A stretch of DNA of 64,000 nucleotides, from assembly GCF_900100005.1 (NCBI RefSeq), contig NZ_FNEB01000006.1:62001-126000 (forward strand). The letters run 5' to 3'. This DNA comes from Lutimaribacter saemankumensis (lineage in GTDB: Bacteria; Pseudomonadota; Alphaproteobacteria; Rhodobacterales; Rhodobacteraceae). The position numbers and the translations under genes were made by a program. The first letter of the stretch is position 1. Each line of letters starts with the position of its first letter. Positions 16,778-26,694 of this stretch are shown here, one piece after another. The notes below the pieces were generated by a model. That model did no database searches, was not told the origin of the DNA, and worked only from the letters and a program-made list of their open reading frames with translations.

Positions 16778-17587
16778 GTGTTTGACCGTGTTGACCAGGT
16801 GCAACAGCTTGGGGCCCAGCTCGTTTTCCAGCCGTTCGGGCGGCAGCACATAGGCGGGGCCGCCCAGGTTGAAGGCCATCGGCGGCGCATCGCCCTGCGG
16901 TGACGGGAACGGCACCGCGACCGAGTTGATGTCGTTCTGCCACTGTCCCACGTTGCAATAGAATCCGCGCGTACGGATTTGCTCGGCGGCCTCTTCGATC
17001 TCGTCGCGCAGGCGCGGCCAGCGGTCGGGACCGGCACGCTCGGCCAGGCGGGTCATCAGTTCGGCGCGCTCGTCCGGGGCGGCGACCGCCAGGTAGGCCC
17101 GGCCCATCGCGGACCGCCCCAGAGAGATCCTGGAGCCGACGTTGAGCTGCAGCGATATCATGCCGCGCGCCGCGCGGGCCGCTGCGATATAGGTCATCGT
17201 CAGGTCGTCGCGCCCGCCAAGCGCGACCAGCACGCCATCGCCGCATTCGTCGGCCAGTTGCTGCATCAGCGGCTGCGCGGCCTCGCGCACCTTGATGCCG
17301 CCAAGGCAGGCATAGCCCAGCCCCAGAACCGGCACCCCCATACGGTAGCGTCCGGTGGCGTCGTCATAGGTCAGATACCCAAGCTTGAGCAGCGTGTAGG
17401 TCAGGCGCGAAACGGTCGAGTTCGGCAGGCCGGTGCGTGCCGCCAGTTCGCGATTGCCCAGGCCCATGCGGTCATCCGGCGTGAAGGCCCGCAACAGGTC
17501 CAGCCCGCGATGCAGAGCGGTGACGAACTGGCGGTCGCCATTGTCGCCATCGTGTTTTTCCGCCTGGTCCTGTATCCGCTTTCTCAC
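16766..17587 (-). CDS. IclR-family transcriptional regulator
   Basis: 273 residues: an N-terminal winged helix (ALHRGLDLLRAFTPDD, then ELAARTGLPNSTVSRLTYTLLKLGYL) and a C-terminal effector-binding IclR domain with LPPERLENELGPKLLHLVN at the end. I chose GTG at 17587, six bases after GGGAAG; a TTG at 17605 is in frame but has no ribosome site. It lies 56 bases after the second CoA ligase gene, same strand. IclR proteins usually respond to a small acid or CoA ester and control adjacent catabolic genes. A perfect palindrome at 13804 and the shared 13-mers are candidate targets. Confidence 0.88.
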   Translation of the reverse strand: MRKRIQDQAEKHDGDNGDRQFVTALHRGLDLLRAFTPDDRMGLGNRELAARTGLPNSTVSRLTYTLLKLGYLTYDDATGRYRMGVPVLGLGYACLGGIKVREAAQPLMQQLADECGDGVLVALGGRDDLTMTYIAAARAARGMISLQLNVGSRISLGRSAMGRAYLAVAAPDERAELMTRLAERAGPDRWPRLRDEIEEAAEQIRTRGFYCNVGQWQNDINSVAVPFPSPQGDAPPMAFNLGGPAYVLPPERLENELGPKLLHLVNTVKHIRE

Positions 17588-17643
17588 AACCGTCTTCCCG
17601 TTCAATTGGGCTGCGTGCCCCTACTGTATCGGCTGACCCATGG

Positions 17644-19323
17644 TCAAGCCGCTCCTTCCTTTTGCGCCTCGCGTTCCTGCAATTCGCGCCACAATACCTT
17701 GCCGCTGCCCGATTTCGGCAACGCATCCGTGAATTCCACGATGGTCGGACATTTGTAGGCCGCCATTTCCGATCTGCACCAGTCGATGACGGCCTTTTCG
17801 GTTAATGTATCGCGGGCTGCGTCCTGGGGAACCACCACGGCCTTGACCGTTTCGCCCCGGCGCGGGTCGCGTGTGCCGATGATGCAGACCTCGGCGATGT
17901 CGGGATGATGGTGCATCAGCGCCTCGACCTCGGCGGGCCACACCTTGAATCCGCTGGCGTTGATCATCCGCTTTACGCGGTCGACCATGTAGAAATATCC
18001 CTTGGGGTCGATATAGCCCAGGTCGCCGGTGCGGAAGAACCGCTTGCCGTCCATTTCAAAGGACGACTTTTCGGTTTCTTCGGGGCGGCCCCAGTAGCCA
18101 AGGAACACTTGCGGGCCGTGGGTGACGATCTCGCCCACGTCGCCCTGCGGCAGTTCCTGCAGCGTTTCAGGGTTCACCACGCGGCTGTCGACATCGAAGA
18201 CGGGAATGCCCAGGCATTGCCGGCGCGGCGCGGTGACGGGGTTGATATGCGTGGCCGCCATCGTTTCGCTCAGACCGTAGCCTTCGATGTAGTCCAGGCC
18301 GGTCAGGTCATGCAGCTTCTTGGCGATCGCCTCGGGCATGGCCGCGCCACCGCCGCCGATGGCGGTCAGGCTCGACAAGTCGTAGCTGGTGGCATTGGGG
18401 GAATTCACCAGGTCGATCGCCATGGTCGAGATCGACCGCCAGCGCGTTACCTTGTGCCGCGCGATCAGGGTCGCGGCGGCATCGCGATTCCACCTGGTCA
18501 TGAGAACAATGGCGCCGCCGGCAATGATGGGGCCGTTCATGCACGCCTGCATTCCGGTGACGTGAAACAGCGGCAGCACGGCAAGGCTGACGTCGGTTTC
18601 GTCCGACGGGTTCCAGGCCACGCCGCCCCACGCTGTCACGTTCACCGTGAAATGGCTGTGCATGCAGCCCTTGGGCTGGCCCGTCGTGCCCGAGCTATAG
18701 GGAATCACGGCAAGGTCGTCGCGCGTGGCACTGTGCGGTTCGGGCGGGGTTGCGCGTTCCAGTGCATCGGCCCAGCGGATGACGCCAGGGCCGGTTGCGT
18801 CGGCAGAGCGCAGGCTGTCCAGTTCACCCGGCAGGGGGATGTCGCGGTCGGGCGATGCGGCCTCGGCGTAGGTGGCGGCAACGACATGCGAAAGCAGGCC
18901 CTCTTGGACGATCGGCGTGATGTAGGGCAGCAGTTCCTGACCCGCGAGCGCGACATTCGCGCCGGTGTCGCGGGCGAAGTGTTCCAGCTCGGCGTGGCGG
19001 CTCATCGGGTTCACGGGCACGACCACCGCATCGGCGCGCAGGATCGCGTAATATCCGACCACGAATTGCGGGCTGTTCTGCATGTAAAGAAGAACCCGGT
19101 CGCCTTTGGAAACGCCCAGGGTGTTCTGCAAAAAGCCTGCCAGCTTTTCGACCTCGGCGTTCAGCCGCGCGTATGTGGTTGTTGCGCCATGATAAATCAG
19201 CGCGGGCCGGTCGGCATGCGCGCGGGCGGTCTTGGCAAGGTTGTCATAAAGCGTGCCGTCGGGCCAGGTGACCGTTTCGGGCACGCCTTGGGGCCACACC
19301 TGCATGTGCAAGCGGTTCATCAT
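17644..19323 (-). CDS. AMP-dependent acyl-CoA ligase, second copy
   Basis: 559 residues of the ANL family. The phosphate loop is YSSGTTGQPKGCMHSHF, the hinge region RFFRTGDLGYIDPKGY and the C-terminal catalytic-Lys segment ALPKSGSGKVLWRELQ. It is clearly different from the ligase at 13939-15570, so the locus has two activating enzymes, perhaps for two related acids. I chose ATG 19323 behind GAGG with six-base spacing; ATG 19320 is the alternative. It heads a two-gene leftward unit with the IclR regulator. Confidence 0.9.
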   Translation of the reverse strand: MMNRLHMQVWPQGVPETVTWPDGTLYDNLAKTARAHADRPALIYHGATTTYARLNAEVEKLAGFLQNTLGVSKGDRVLLYMQNSPQFVVGYYAILRADAVVVPVNPMSRHAELEHFARDTGANVALAGQELLPYITPIVQEGLLSHVVAATYAEAASPDRDIPLPGELDSLRSADATGPGVIRWADALERATPPEPHSATRDDLAVIPYSSGTTGQPKGCMHSHFTVNVTAWGGVAWNPSDETDVSLAVLPLFHVTGMQACMNGPIIAGGAIVLMTRWNRDAAATLIARHKVTRWRSISTMAIDLVNSPNATSYDLSSLTAIGGGGAAMPEAIAKKLHDLTGLDYIEGYGLSETMAATHINPVTAPRRQCLGIPVFDVDSRVVNPETLQELPQGDVGEIVTHGPQVFLGYWGRPEETEKSSFEMDGKRFFRTGDLGYIDPKGYFYMVDRVKRMINASGFKVWPAEVEALMHHHPDIAEVCIIGTRDPRRGETVKAVVVPQDAARDTLTEKAVIDWCRSEMAAYKCPTIVEFTDALPKSGSGKVLWRELQEREAQKEGAA

Positions 19324-19444
19324 GCGCGGCCTCGCGCATTTGTGCGACAACGGATCGCGTGGGTGCCTTCGCGCCTCACGGTTGGAACTCCTCCCTGTTT
19401 TTTTCTGGGAAACTGGCATAACCGGACGGGCCTGTCCATATTTT

Positions 19445-19459
19445 CGGAATTACCTTCCG
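19445..19459. promoter_or_regulatory. inverted repeat upstream of second CoA ligase and rpe
   Basis: CGGAA (19445-19449) and TTCCG (19455-19459) form a five-base inverted repeat with a five-base spacer in the 210-base divergent region between the ligase and rpe. The TTCCG half is also present in the shared 13-mer of the neighbouring promoters. Short and possibly coincidental. Confidence 0.3.
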
Positions 19460-19533
19460 CAGGTCGGGATGCTTGCGGGGATCGATGTGGCAGGGTAGGA
19501 GAGGCGTAACATCGCCTGCCGGAGACCTTCCCG

Positions 19534-20220
19534 ATGACATTTGATCGCTCGATCAAGATCGCCCCGTCGATCCTTTCTGCGGATTTCGCCAATTTTGGCC
19601 AGGAAATTCAAGCGGTTGAGGCGCAGGGTGCGGATTGGATCCACGTCGATGTGATGGATGGGCATTTCGTGCCGAACCTGACCTTCGGTCCGCCGCTGTG
19701 CAAGGCGATCCGCCCGCATATCAAGACGGTGATGGATGTTCACCTGATGATCGCGCCGGTCGATCCCTATATCGACGCCTTCGCGGATGCCGGCGCGGAT
19801 ATTCTGACGGCCCACCTTGAGGCAGGGCCGCATATCCACCGCACGCTGCAGGCGATCCGCGGGGCGGGGTGCAAGGCAGGGCTGGCGCTGAACCCCGGAA
19901 CGGGGATCGACGATGTGGCTTATCTTCTTGATATGGTTGACCTTATCTGCGTGATGACGGTGAACCCCGGCTTCGGCGGGCAGAAGTTCATCCACAGCCA
20001 GATCGACAAGGTCAAACGCCTGCGCGAGATGATCGGGGATCGGCCGATCCATATCGAGATCGATGGCGGTATCACGCCTGAAACCGCGCCGCTGATGGTC
20101 GCGGCGGGTGCGGATGTTCTGGTTGCCGGGTCTGCGGTGTTCAAGGGCGGATCGGTGCAAAACCCGGCGCCTTATGGCGACAATATCCGGGCGATCCGGG
20201 CCGCGGCAGGTTCTGCCTGA
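19534..20220 (+). CDS. rpe: ribulose-phosphate 3-epimerase
   Basis: 228 residues, full length. It interconverts ribulose 5-phosphate and xylulose 5-phosphate in the pentose-phosphate pathway and, in autotrophs, the Calvin cycle. Visible family motifs are [16 protein letters not shown], the metal/active-site [30 protein letters not shown], and the phosphate-binding [13 protein letters not shown] and [16 protein letters not shown] precedes the ATG. It is single, divergent from the CoA ligase, and ends at a strong terminator. Confidence 0.96.
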   Translation: MTFDRSIKIAPSILSADFANFGQEIQAVEAQGADWIHVDVMDGHFVPNLTFGPPLCKAIRPHIKTVMDVHLMIAPVDPYIDAFADAGADILTAHLEAGPHIHRTLQAIRGAGCKAGLALNPGTGIDDVAYLLDMVDLICVMTVNPGFGGQKFIHSQIDKVKRLREMIGDRPIHIEIDGGITPETAPLMVAAGADVLVAGSAVFKGGSVQNPAPYGDNIRAIRAAAGSA

Positions 20221-20248
20221 TATATTTTCGGATGCGCTAAACATGCAG

Positions 20249-20287
20249 AAACCGCGCGGTTCCGGCCTGTAACCGCGCGGTTTTTTT
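20249..20287 (+). terminator. Rho-independent terminator after rpe
   Basis: AAACCGCGCGGTT and AACCGCGCGGTTT form a perfect 13-base stem with a nine-base loop, and the 3' arm runs into seven T residues. Each arm is itself nearly palindromic. It also sits just after the 3' end of the convergent transporter gene. Confidence 0.88.
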
Positions 20288-20290
20288 GCG

Positions 20291-21169
20291 TCAGATGCGG
20301 GTGGATCGCGGGGCCAGGGACTGCCTGTGCAACGCAAGCGACCCGATCCCCGACCCCGCAATGACCAGCAGCCCGGCCAATGTCCAGATGTCCGGCCAGT
20401 CGCCGAAGACCAGCACCCCCAGAACGGTGGCCGAAATCAACTGGCTGTAGACAAGCGGCGCGATCAGGCTGGCCTCGGCACGGCGGTTGGCCAGCACCAG
20501 CAGGAAGTTCCCGACCGCCGATCCTGCCGCGCTGAGCAGGATCAGCAGCGACAGCCGCAGATCGGTTGCGGGCAGCTCGGCCATCGCTACCAGGGGGGCC
20601 AGTGCGACCGACCCGATCAGCAACTGCGAAATCAGCAGGAACCGGGGCCGGAACACCCCGGCCACGACGCGGGTCATGACGAGGTAGGCACCGTAGAACA
20701 TACCTGCCAGCAGAGCGAAGCCGATCCCCGGTGTTGCGCCGAATCCGGGTTTCACGACCAGCATGACGCCGGCAAATCCAAGGCCCAGAAGCACCCCGCG
20801 CAGGGCTGACGGGCGTTCGTGCAGAAACAGGATCGCCAGGATGTAGGATACGACCGGCCCGATGAAGAACGCGCCGAACACATTCGCGATCGGCTCGGTC
20901 CTGAGTGCGGTCAGGATCGACGATATACCACAGGCGATGAACAGGCCCCGGACCAGGATGCGCCGATCCAGAAGGTTGGGCAGTTCCGCGCGTGTCAGAC
21001 CGCTGAACGGCAGCAGTGCAATCGCGGCAAGGGCAAAGCGTGACCACGCGACAAGGAAGGGATCGACCCCGCCCGACGTCAGCAGTTTGCCCGCCGTATC
21101 CCCCAGGACGACAAGGCTGACCGCAGCAAAGACAAGGCCAGCGAGGCGAAGAAGGTCGGGCAAGGGCAA
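20291..21169 (-). CDS. DMT-superfamily (EamA) transporter
   Basis: 292 residues with about ten hydrophobic segments, in two EamA repeats; the second repeat begins near LLAGMFYGAYLVMTRV. EamA proteins export metabolites or amino acids from the cytoplasm. No ATG fits the N-terminus; a TTG at 21169 lies six bases after GGAG and is the likely start. It converges on rpe and is 76 bases from the heme-type membrane protein gene, same strand. Substrate unknown. Confidence 0.82.
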   Translation of the reverse strand: MPLPDLLRLAGLVFAAVSLVVLGDTAGKLLTSGGVDPFLVAWSRFALAAIALLPFSGLTRAELPNLLDRRILVRGLFIACGISSILTALRTEPIANVFGAFFIGPVVSYILAILFLHERPSALRGVLLGLGFAGVMLVVKPGFGATPGIGFALLAGMFYGAYLVMTRVVAGVFRPRFLLISQLLIGSVALAPLVAMAELPATDLRLSLLILLSAAGSAVGNFLLVLANRRAEASLIAPLVYSQLISATVLGVLVFGDWPDIWTLAGLLVIAGSGIGSLALHRQSLAPRSTRI

Positions 21170-21245
21170 GGCGGGCTCCGGTCAGCGATGCAACAGCTAT
21201 GGAGTGCCGCGCCGTTCAGGGCAAGGTGCCCGATCGGCTTTGCCG

Positions 21246-21857
21246 TCAGGTTTTCAAGCGCTTGACGGCGGCCCATGTACGAAGATCGGCGAACGCCTTT
21301 GCCGTGGCCGCGATCACAAGCGCGCACAACAGCCATTTCGAAATCGTGCCCATTGTTCCCTCGATCAGGATCGCGTGGACGACGCTGCCGATCACCGCCA
21401 GCGAGGTCAGCAGCATGTGCGCCAACCGCCATGATCCAGGTCGCAGCCGCAGTCGCCGGCGCAACGAGGCGAGTATCGCCGCGGCCAGGATCGCCCACAT
21501 CGCGACGACACCCCAGGCGGAAAAAGGGGTTGGCGACCGGAACAACAGGGCGTCAATGACATCGGGTGGGCTTGTCAGCCACAGCCCGCCGACATGCGCG
21601 AGGACGAGCCCGACAAGTGCGGCGCCGGTCCAGCGGTGGATGCGGCGGCCCCGCGGGGTGGGTAATCCGGGCAGGTACCCGGCCGCAAGAAGCGGCTGTG
21701 CAAGAATGATGGCCAGTCCCAGGATGCCGGCCAGTCCGGCCGCGATATAGACAGGTTGGCGCCAGGCCAGAAGCGGGCTGGACAGGGCGACCGCAACCGG
21801 CACCGCGATTGCCGCGGCGAACACCGACCAGGCCAGGACCGCGCGCATCCGGCCCAT
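21246..21857 (-). CDS. ferric-reductase-like (heme b) integral membrane protein
   Basis: 203 residues with about six transmembrane segments. His74 and His88 lie on one helix (HRWTGAALVGLVLAH) and His147 and His161 on another (HMLLTSLAVIGSVVH). Both pairs are 14 residues apart, the spacing of two stacked b-type hemes in the ferric-reductase/NOX/YedZ transmembrane domain. No FAD/NADPH domain follows, so it resembles YedZ/MsrQ-type electron-transfer subunits rather than a complete reductase. It starts four bases after the stop of the Tat-exported dioxygenase-like gene, suggesting it delivers electrons to that periplasmic protein. Family and heme ligands are read from spacing; the partnership is inference. 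Confidence 0.75.
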   Translation of the reverse strand: MGRMRAVLAWSVFAAAIAVPVAVALSSPLLAWRQPVYIAAGLAGILGLAIILAQPLLAAGYLPGLPTPRGRRIHRWTGAALVGLVLAHVGGLWLTSPPDVIDALLFRSPTPFSAWGVVAMWAILAAAILASLRRRLRLRPGSWRLAHMLLTSLAVIGSVVHAILIEGTMGTISKWLLCALVIAATAKAFADLRTWAAVKRLKT

Positions 21858-21861
21858 GCGG

Positions 21862-22362
21862 TCAGACCGGTTGGAGAACGAAATCGGCGCTCAGGCTGGT
21901 ATCGCTGGCGCTGCCCATGACCGGGCGCAGAAATACGGTTTCGAAATCCCCGCTATCATAGGCGAGATGGCCGTGCGGTTGTCCGAATGCCGGCACGATT
22001 TGGGGCATTTCCAGCCGGAAGGTGCCGTCGGCCCGTGTCAGTGTGGCGCCATGGCTGTGGGGGTCGCGTTCGTGGCCTTCGGTGGTGTGGGCCCAGATCT
22101 GGATGCGAATCCCTTCCAGTGGTGCGCCGTCACCTGCGCGGCGCACGGTGCCCGTCATCCAGAAACCGCCTCCGCCGATGCGTTCCACGATCGGGGCATC
22201 GGGAAGATAGTTGTTCGATCCGCCCCGCATCGACGGTGTCGGGGCGATGCCTTTTGCCCGTGCCGGAACCAACAGGCCGGATGTTCCGGTTGCCAGGGCG
22301 GCGCCGGCAAGCGTGGCGCCAGTGCGCAGCAGGCCCCGGCGGGTCGTCAGGATGGAAGTCAT
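21862..22362 (-). CDS. Tat-exported intradiol dioxygenase-like protein lacking canonical Tyr ligands
   Basis: 166 residues. The N-terminus TTRRGLLRTGATLAGAALA is a twin-arginine signal, so the protein should be exported folded with a cofactor. The mature part has the intradiol-dioxygenase beta-sandwich pattern: FWMTGTVRRAGDGAPLEGIRIQIWA, TRADGTFRLEMP and a PHGHL motif (His130, His132) matching the two His ligands. The usual Tyr ligands are not seen: the G-Y position reads GH (97) and the later Tyr position reads PAF (126). His residues at 92, 97, 101 and 104 are nearby. It may bind iron or another metal differently. ATG at 22362; it is the first gene of the pair. Confidence 0.7.
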   Translation of the reverse strand: MTSILTTRRGLLRTGATLAGAALATGTSGLLVPARAKGIAPTPSMRGGSNNYLPDAPIVERIGGGGFWMTGTVRRAGDGAPLEGIRIQIWAHTTEGHERDPHSHGATLTRADGTFRLEMPQIVPAFGQPHGHLAYDSGDFETVFLRPVMGSASDTSLSADFVLQPV

Positions 22363-22478
22363 CTTTTCACCTCTCGGTCGGATGGCTTGAACATGTCCCA
22401 AGGCAAACTGTGCCAACAGAGGCACAAGTCACGCAACAGGCGAAGCTTCACATGCGCGCACGGCTGCGTGAGACGTGA

Positions 22479-23510
22479 TCAGCCGCGCTGGCGCCCCAGC
22501 ATGGCGAGGCGGATCAGCGCGCGTTCCACAAGCGCCATCTGCGGGGCTGTCTGGCCCGCGGACCGCAGCGACAGGTCGGTGTCGGTCAGGATCGTCAGCG
22601 CGGTTTCCAAACGCGGCGCGCCCCATGCCTGGGCCTGCCGCAGCATCCGGTCGCGGCGGGGCCCGAAGATGGGCGGGCGCATCCGGGCGATGCCCTGTGC
22701 CGCGCCGCCGGGATCGGAGGCCGCCGCATAGAGCGTTCGGAAGTGGCGGGTGGCCCCTATGCAGAGCGTGACCGGCTGCATCCCCTGCGCATCCAGCCGG
22801 GCCATGACGGGGCCGATCTCTTGCGCGCGTCCCTCGGCCACGATGTTGAGCGCGTCGTCCAGATCGGCCTCGGTCGAGGCGGGGGCACAGGCGGTGATGT
22901 CGTCCGAGGTGACGGCGGTGTCGTCGCCCAGCTTGTAGAGCGCCAGCTTTTCCATTGTCTGGCGGAAATCGCCGGGGTCCAGTTCACGCGCCAGCGCGGC
23001 GAGGTCGGTCATCGCGTGGCCGTCGAGATTGGTCAGGCCGGCGCGGGTCAGTTCGGCCTCGATCTCTTCGCGCGAGGGCGGGTCGTCGTAGATGCCGGCG
23101 GCATAGGCGTTGGGGTGCTTTTCAAAAAGTTGCCGGAGTTTGGATTTCGCGTTGAGCTGCCCGGCGGTCACGATCACCTGCGCATCGCCCGGCGCCCAAT
23201 CTGCCAGCGCCGTTGCGATCACATCGGTCATCCCGTCGGTGGCGTCTTCGACAAATGCGACGCGCGGGCCGGGGAAAAACCCCTGCGCCTTGATCGCATC
23301 CAGAAGCATCGCGGGATCCTTGCGCAAGTCGGCGGCGGCGATACGGGCGAGGCGCATTTCCTCTTCGCCTTGCGGGCCGATCAGGGCGGCGATCACCTGC
23401 TGGCGCTTCATCGCGACACGCATGGTGTCGGCGCCAAAGATCAGCAGGCCCGTCTTGTCGGCGTCGGGCCGGGCGAAATAGCGGCTGGCATCTCGGGCCT
23501 GCAGCTTCAT
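22479..23510 (-). CDS. holA: DNA polymerase III delta subunit
   Basis: 343 residues, full length for the clamp-loader delta subunit, which opens the beta clamp during replication. N-terminal KTGLLIFGADTMRVAMKRQQVIAALIG and the following ILLDAIKAQGFFPGPRVAFVEDA correspond to the family's degenerate AAA core; ARFLREL-like C-terminal helices are replaced by ATRHFRTLYAA. It starts in an ATGA overlap with lptE, in the alphaproteobacterial leuS-lptE-holA order. Assignment rests on both the sequence pattern and this conserved context. Confidence 0.9.
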   Translation of the reverse strand: MKLQARDASRYFARPDADKTGLLIFGADTMRVAMKRQQVIAALIGPQGEEEMRLARIAAADLRKDPAMLLDAIKAQGFFPGPRVAFVEDATDGMTDVIATALADWAPGDAQVIVTAGQLNAKSKLRQLFEKHPNAYAAGIYDDPPSREEIEAELTRAGLTNLDGHAMTDLAALARELDPGDFRQTMEKLALYKLGDDTAVTSDDITACAPASTEADLDDALNIVAEGRAQEIGPVMARLDAQGMQPVTLCIGATRHFRTLYAAASDPGGAAQGIARMRPPIFGPRRDRMLRQAQAWGAPRLETALTILTDTDLSLRSAGQTAPQMALVERALIRLAMLGRQRG

Positions 23511-23992
23511 GGCAGGTCGGCGGCGCTGGCGATCAGGCGGGTGGCGATCTGGTCGGCCAGCATCCGGGCCAGCCGGGCCATGGCATCGTCGCGTGCGGCG
23601 CTGGTCGCGATGGTGGAATCCGTCGCGGAGTAGCCGGTGAACGCATCGACGCGGCCTTGTGTCAGCAGCTTGCCGGTCGTCGCGTCGCGCAGGCGGTAGG
23701 TCACACGTCCGATCAGGTTCTGGCGGGTCGCCACGTTATCGGCCGTAACGGCCATGCGCTCGCCGCTTACGGTAAAGGCGGTTTCGAGCCGGTAGAGAGG
23801 TGTGGTGCTGCGGCCCAGCCGGTCTTCGAGTTCCTGCACGAGCAGATAGGCGTTTCGGCTGCCCGGTGCGTTGACCTGAACCGTGTTCTGAAGTTTGCCG
23901 GCGGCGCCCTGCGGCCCGTAGACCGGGGTGAACCCGCAGGCTGTGAGTGCGGTCAGCGACGACAGCAGGAAGGCGCGTTTAGACAACCACAT
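23507..23992 (-). CDS. lptE: LPS-assembly lipoprotein LptE
   Basis: 161 residues. The N-terminus has a lipoprotein signal with lipobox LTAC at about residues 16-19, giving an outer-membrane lipoprotein that plugs the LptD translocon and helps deliver LPS to the surface. The alternating-strand segment [19 protein letters not shown] and [20 protein letters not shown] are typical of the family (LptE/RlpB). It overlaps leuS by 14 bases and holA by four, the usual arrangement. Sequence conservation is low in this family, so context carries weight. Confidence 0.87.
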   Translation of the reverse strand: MWLSKRAFLLSSLTALTACGFTPVYGPQGAAGKLQNTVQVNAPGSRNAYLLVQELEDRLGRSTTPLYRLETAFTVSGERMAVTADNVATRQNLIGRVTYRLRDATTGKLLTQGRVDAFTGYSATDSTIATSAARDDAMARLARMLADQIATRLIASAADLP

Positions 23993-26543
23993 TCACGATC
24001 CGCCCGGGGACGACAATGACCTTTTTGGGCTGGGCCCCATCCAGCGCACGAATGACAGCATCCTGCGCCAGAGCGGCTTTTTCAACCTCTGCCTTGTCCA
24101 TGTCCTTTGGCACGCTGATTTCGGCGCGGCGTTTACCGTTGATCTGGATCGGCAGGGTGACGGTGTCATCGATCAGCATCGCCGGGTCGGCCTTGGGCCA
24201 TGGGGCCTGTGCCACAAGGCCCGCGCCATCCAGCATCTGCCACAGTTCCTCGGACAGGTGCGGGGTCATCGGGGCCATGAGCTGTGCCAGCGTGCGCGCG
24301 GCCTGCTTGCGCGCTTCGGCGCCGGCGGTCGATTTCGCGAGCGTGTTGGTAAAGGCATAGAGTTTCGCGATGGCCGCGTTGAAGCCAAAGCTGTCCACGC
24401 CGCCGGTGACGTCGTGGATCGTCTTGTGCATTTCGCGCAGCAGATCGGTGTCGGCGTCGTTGGGCGCGGCATCGGAGGCGGCGATTTCGGCCGCGATGCG
24501 GTGCACGCGCGCAAGGTGCTTGGCCGCGGCCTCGGCGCCCGCTGCCGTCCATTCGACGTCACGTTCGGGCGGCGAATCGGACAGCACGAACCAGCGCGCG
24601 GTGTCGGCGCCGTATTGTTCGATGATCTGGACGGGATCGACCACGTTGTTCTTGGATTTCGACATCTTGGCCGAGGGGATGATTTCGACCTCGGTGCCGT
24701 CCTTGAGGAATCCCTTGCCGTCGCGCAGTTCGACCGCTTCGGGATAGTGATATACCGGCCGCCCATTCGCGTCGCGCGTCTGGTAGATCGCGTGGGTCAC
24801 CATGCCCTGGGTAAAGAGCGCGTCGAACGGCTCTTTCGACTTCGCGGGCAGGTGGCCGCAAATGTGCATCGCGCGGGCGAAGAAACGCGAATAGAGCAGG
24901 TGCAGGATCGCGTGTTCGATGCCGCCGATATACTGGTCTACATTCATCCAGTATTCGGCCTCGGCCGTGTCGGTGGGCGTTTCGGCGCGCGGCGCGGTGA
25001 AGCGTGCGAAATACCACGAGCTGTCCACGAAGGTGTCCATCGTGTCGGTTTCACGCTTTGCAGGCTTGCCGCAGGTCGGGCAGGCGCAATCGCGCCATGT
25101 CGGGTGGCGGTCCAGCGGGTTGCCGGGTACGTCGAAGCTGACATCGTCGGGCAGGGTAACGGGCAGGTTCTCTTTCTTTTCGGGCACGACGCCGCAGGCA
25201 TCGCAATGCACCACGGGAATCGGGCAGCCCCAGTAGCGCTGCCGCGAAAGGCCCCAGTCGCGCAGGCGGAACTTGGTCACGCCCTGGCCCACGCCATTGT
25301 TTTCGCAGAAATCAATCGCGGCGTTGATCGCCTCGTCGCCGGTGGCCTCTTCGTTCCAGTTGAACGCCTTGGTCCAGCGGACCTTTTCGGATTTCGGGGG
25401 CACGTAGGCCTCGCCGCCGTCTTCGGGCAGGGTGTGATCGCCGGAAAGCGGCACGAAGGTCGAGATCACGGGGAGGTCGTACTTGTTGGCGAAATCGAGG
25501 TCGCGCTGGTCGTGTGCGGGGCAGCCGAAGATCGCGCCGGTGCCGTAATCCATCAGGATGAAGTTGGCGATGTAGACCGGCAATTCCCAAGCGGTGTCAA
25601 AGGGATGGCGCACGCGCAGCCCGGTGTCGAAGCCAAGTTTCTCGGCCTTTTCGAGGGCTTCTTCGGTCGTGCCGCCCTTGCGGCATTTCGCGCAGAACTC
25701 GGCGATTTCGGGGTTGTCGCGTTCCATCTGCCGCGCGATCGGGTGATCGGGCGAGATGCCGATGAAGCTGGCGCCCATCAACGTGTCGGGGCGGGTGGTA
25801 TACACCTCGATCCGGTCATGGCCGTGCGGGCCGTCGATCAGCGAAAAGGAAAATTGCAGGCCGCGCGATTTGCCGATCCAGTTGGCCTGCATCAGTTTTA
25901 CCTTGGCGGGCCAGTTGTCGAGGCTGTCGAGCGCGTCGAGCAGCTCCTCGGAGAAATCCGAGATCTTGAAGAACCATTGCGTCAGTTCGCGGCGCTCCAC
26001 GTCCGCGCCCGAGCGCCAGCCCTTGCCGTCGATGACCTGTTCGTTGGCCAGAACGGTCATGTCGACAGGATCCCAGTTCACCACCGCGTTCTTGCGATAG
26101 ACGAGGCCCTTTTCGAGGAAGTCGATGAACAGCGCCTGTTGCTGCCCGTAATATTCCGGGTCGCAGGTGGCGAACATGCGCGACCAGTCCAGGCCGAAGC
26201 CCAGCGGCTTCATCTGGTTCACCATCGTGTCGATGTTGTCATAGGTCCATGTCTTGGGGTGGCCGCCGCTGGCCATCGCGGCGTTTTCGGCGGGCATCCC
26301 GAAGGCGTCGAACCCCATCGGGTGCAGCACGTTGTGGCCCGTGGCGATCTTGTAGCGCGCGATTACGTCGCCCATCGTGTAGTTGCGCACATGGCCGATA
26401 TGGATGCGTCCCGACGGATAGGGGAACATCTCGAGCACATAGTATTTCGGCTTGTCGTCCGAGCGCGTGGCCTTGAACACCTGGGCGTCGCCCCAGGCCT
26501 TTTGCCATTTCGGTTCGATTTCAGCGGCGGAATAGCGCGACAT
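23979..26543 (-). CDS. leuS: leucyl-tRNA synthetase
   Basis: 854 residues, class I synthetase of normal length, attaching leucine to tRNA-Leu. The HIGH motif is in [14 protein letters not shown], the KMSKS motif in [14 protein letters not shown], and a zinc-type domain is seen in [16 protein letters not shown] and [10 protein letters not shown]. The large CP1 editing domain follows the first Rossmann half. The ATG at 26543 is preceded by AAAGGGGA; a more upstream in-frame ATG would extend it by 20 residues without support. It starts the leuS-lptE-holA unit, divergent from a glycosyltransferase. Confidence 0.97.
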   Translation of the reverse strand: MSRYSAAEIEPKWQKAWGDAQVFKATRSDDKPKYYVLEMFPYPSGRIHIGHVRNYTMGDVIARYKIATGHNVLHPMGFDAFGMPAENAAMASGGHPKTWTYDNIDTMVNQMKPLGFGLDWSRMFATCDPEYYGQQQALFIDFLEKGLVYRKNAVVNWDPVDMTVLANEQVIDGKGWRSGADVERRELTQWFFKISDFSEELLDALDSLDNWPAKVKLMQANWIGKSRGLQFSFSLIDGPHGHDRIEVYTTRPDTLMGASFIGISPDHPIARQMERDNPEIAEFCAKCRKGGTTEEALEKAEKLGFDTGLRVRHPFDTAWELPVYIANFILMDYGTGAIFGCPAHDQRDLDFANKYDLPVISTFVPLSGDHTLPEDGGEAYVPPKSEKVRWTKAFNWNEEATGDEAINAAIDFCENNGVGQGVTKFRLRDWGLSRQRYWGCPIPVVHCDACGVVPEKKENLPVTLPDDVSFDVPGNPLDRHPTWRDCACPTCGKPAKRETDTMDTFVDSSWYFARFTAPRAETPTDTAEAEYWMNVDQYIGGIEHAILHLLYSRFFARAMHICGHLPAKSKEPFDALFTQGMVTHAIYQTRDANGRPVYHYPEAVELRDGKGFLKDGTEVEIIPSAKMSKSKNNVVDPVQIIEQYGADTARWFVLSDSPPERDVEWTAAGAEAAAKHLARVHRIAAEIAASDAAPNDADTDLLREMHKTIHDVTGGVDSFGFNAAIAKLYAFTNTLAKSTAGAEARKQAARTLAQLMAPMTPHLSEELWQMLDGAGLVAQAPWPKADPAMLIDDTVTLPIQINGKRRAEISVPKDMDKAEVEKAALAQDAVIRALDGAQPKKVIVVPGRIVNVVV

Positions 26544-26694
26544 CGCGGCGTCCCCTTTGGAAACGTTACTCTTGCGCGGGGTGATAGGCCGCGGATCGCG
26601 CATGGTCTAGGGGGCGCGGCGAAAAATGCGCCTATGGGCAGGCGGTGCAGGACATGTATAAGTGGAAAAAAACACCACGTGTGCAGGTTTGGGC

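Noticed and set aside
20249-20283. Two copies of AACCGCGCGGTT as a possible attachment-site pair
   Set aside because: The copies are the two arms of the rpe terminator, whose arms are self-palindromic and therefore look like direct repeats.
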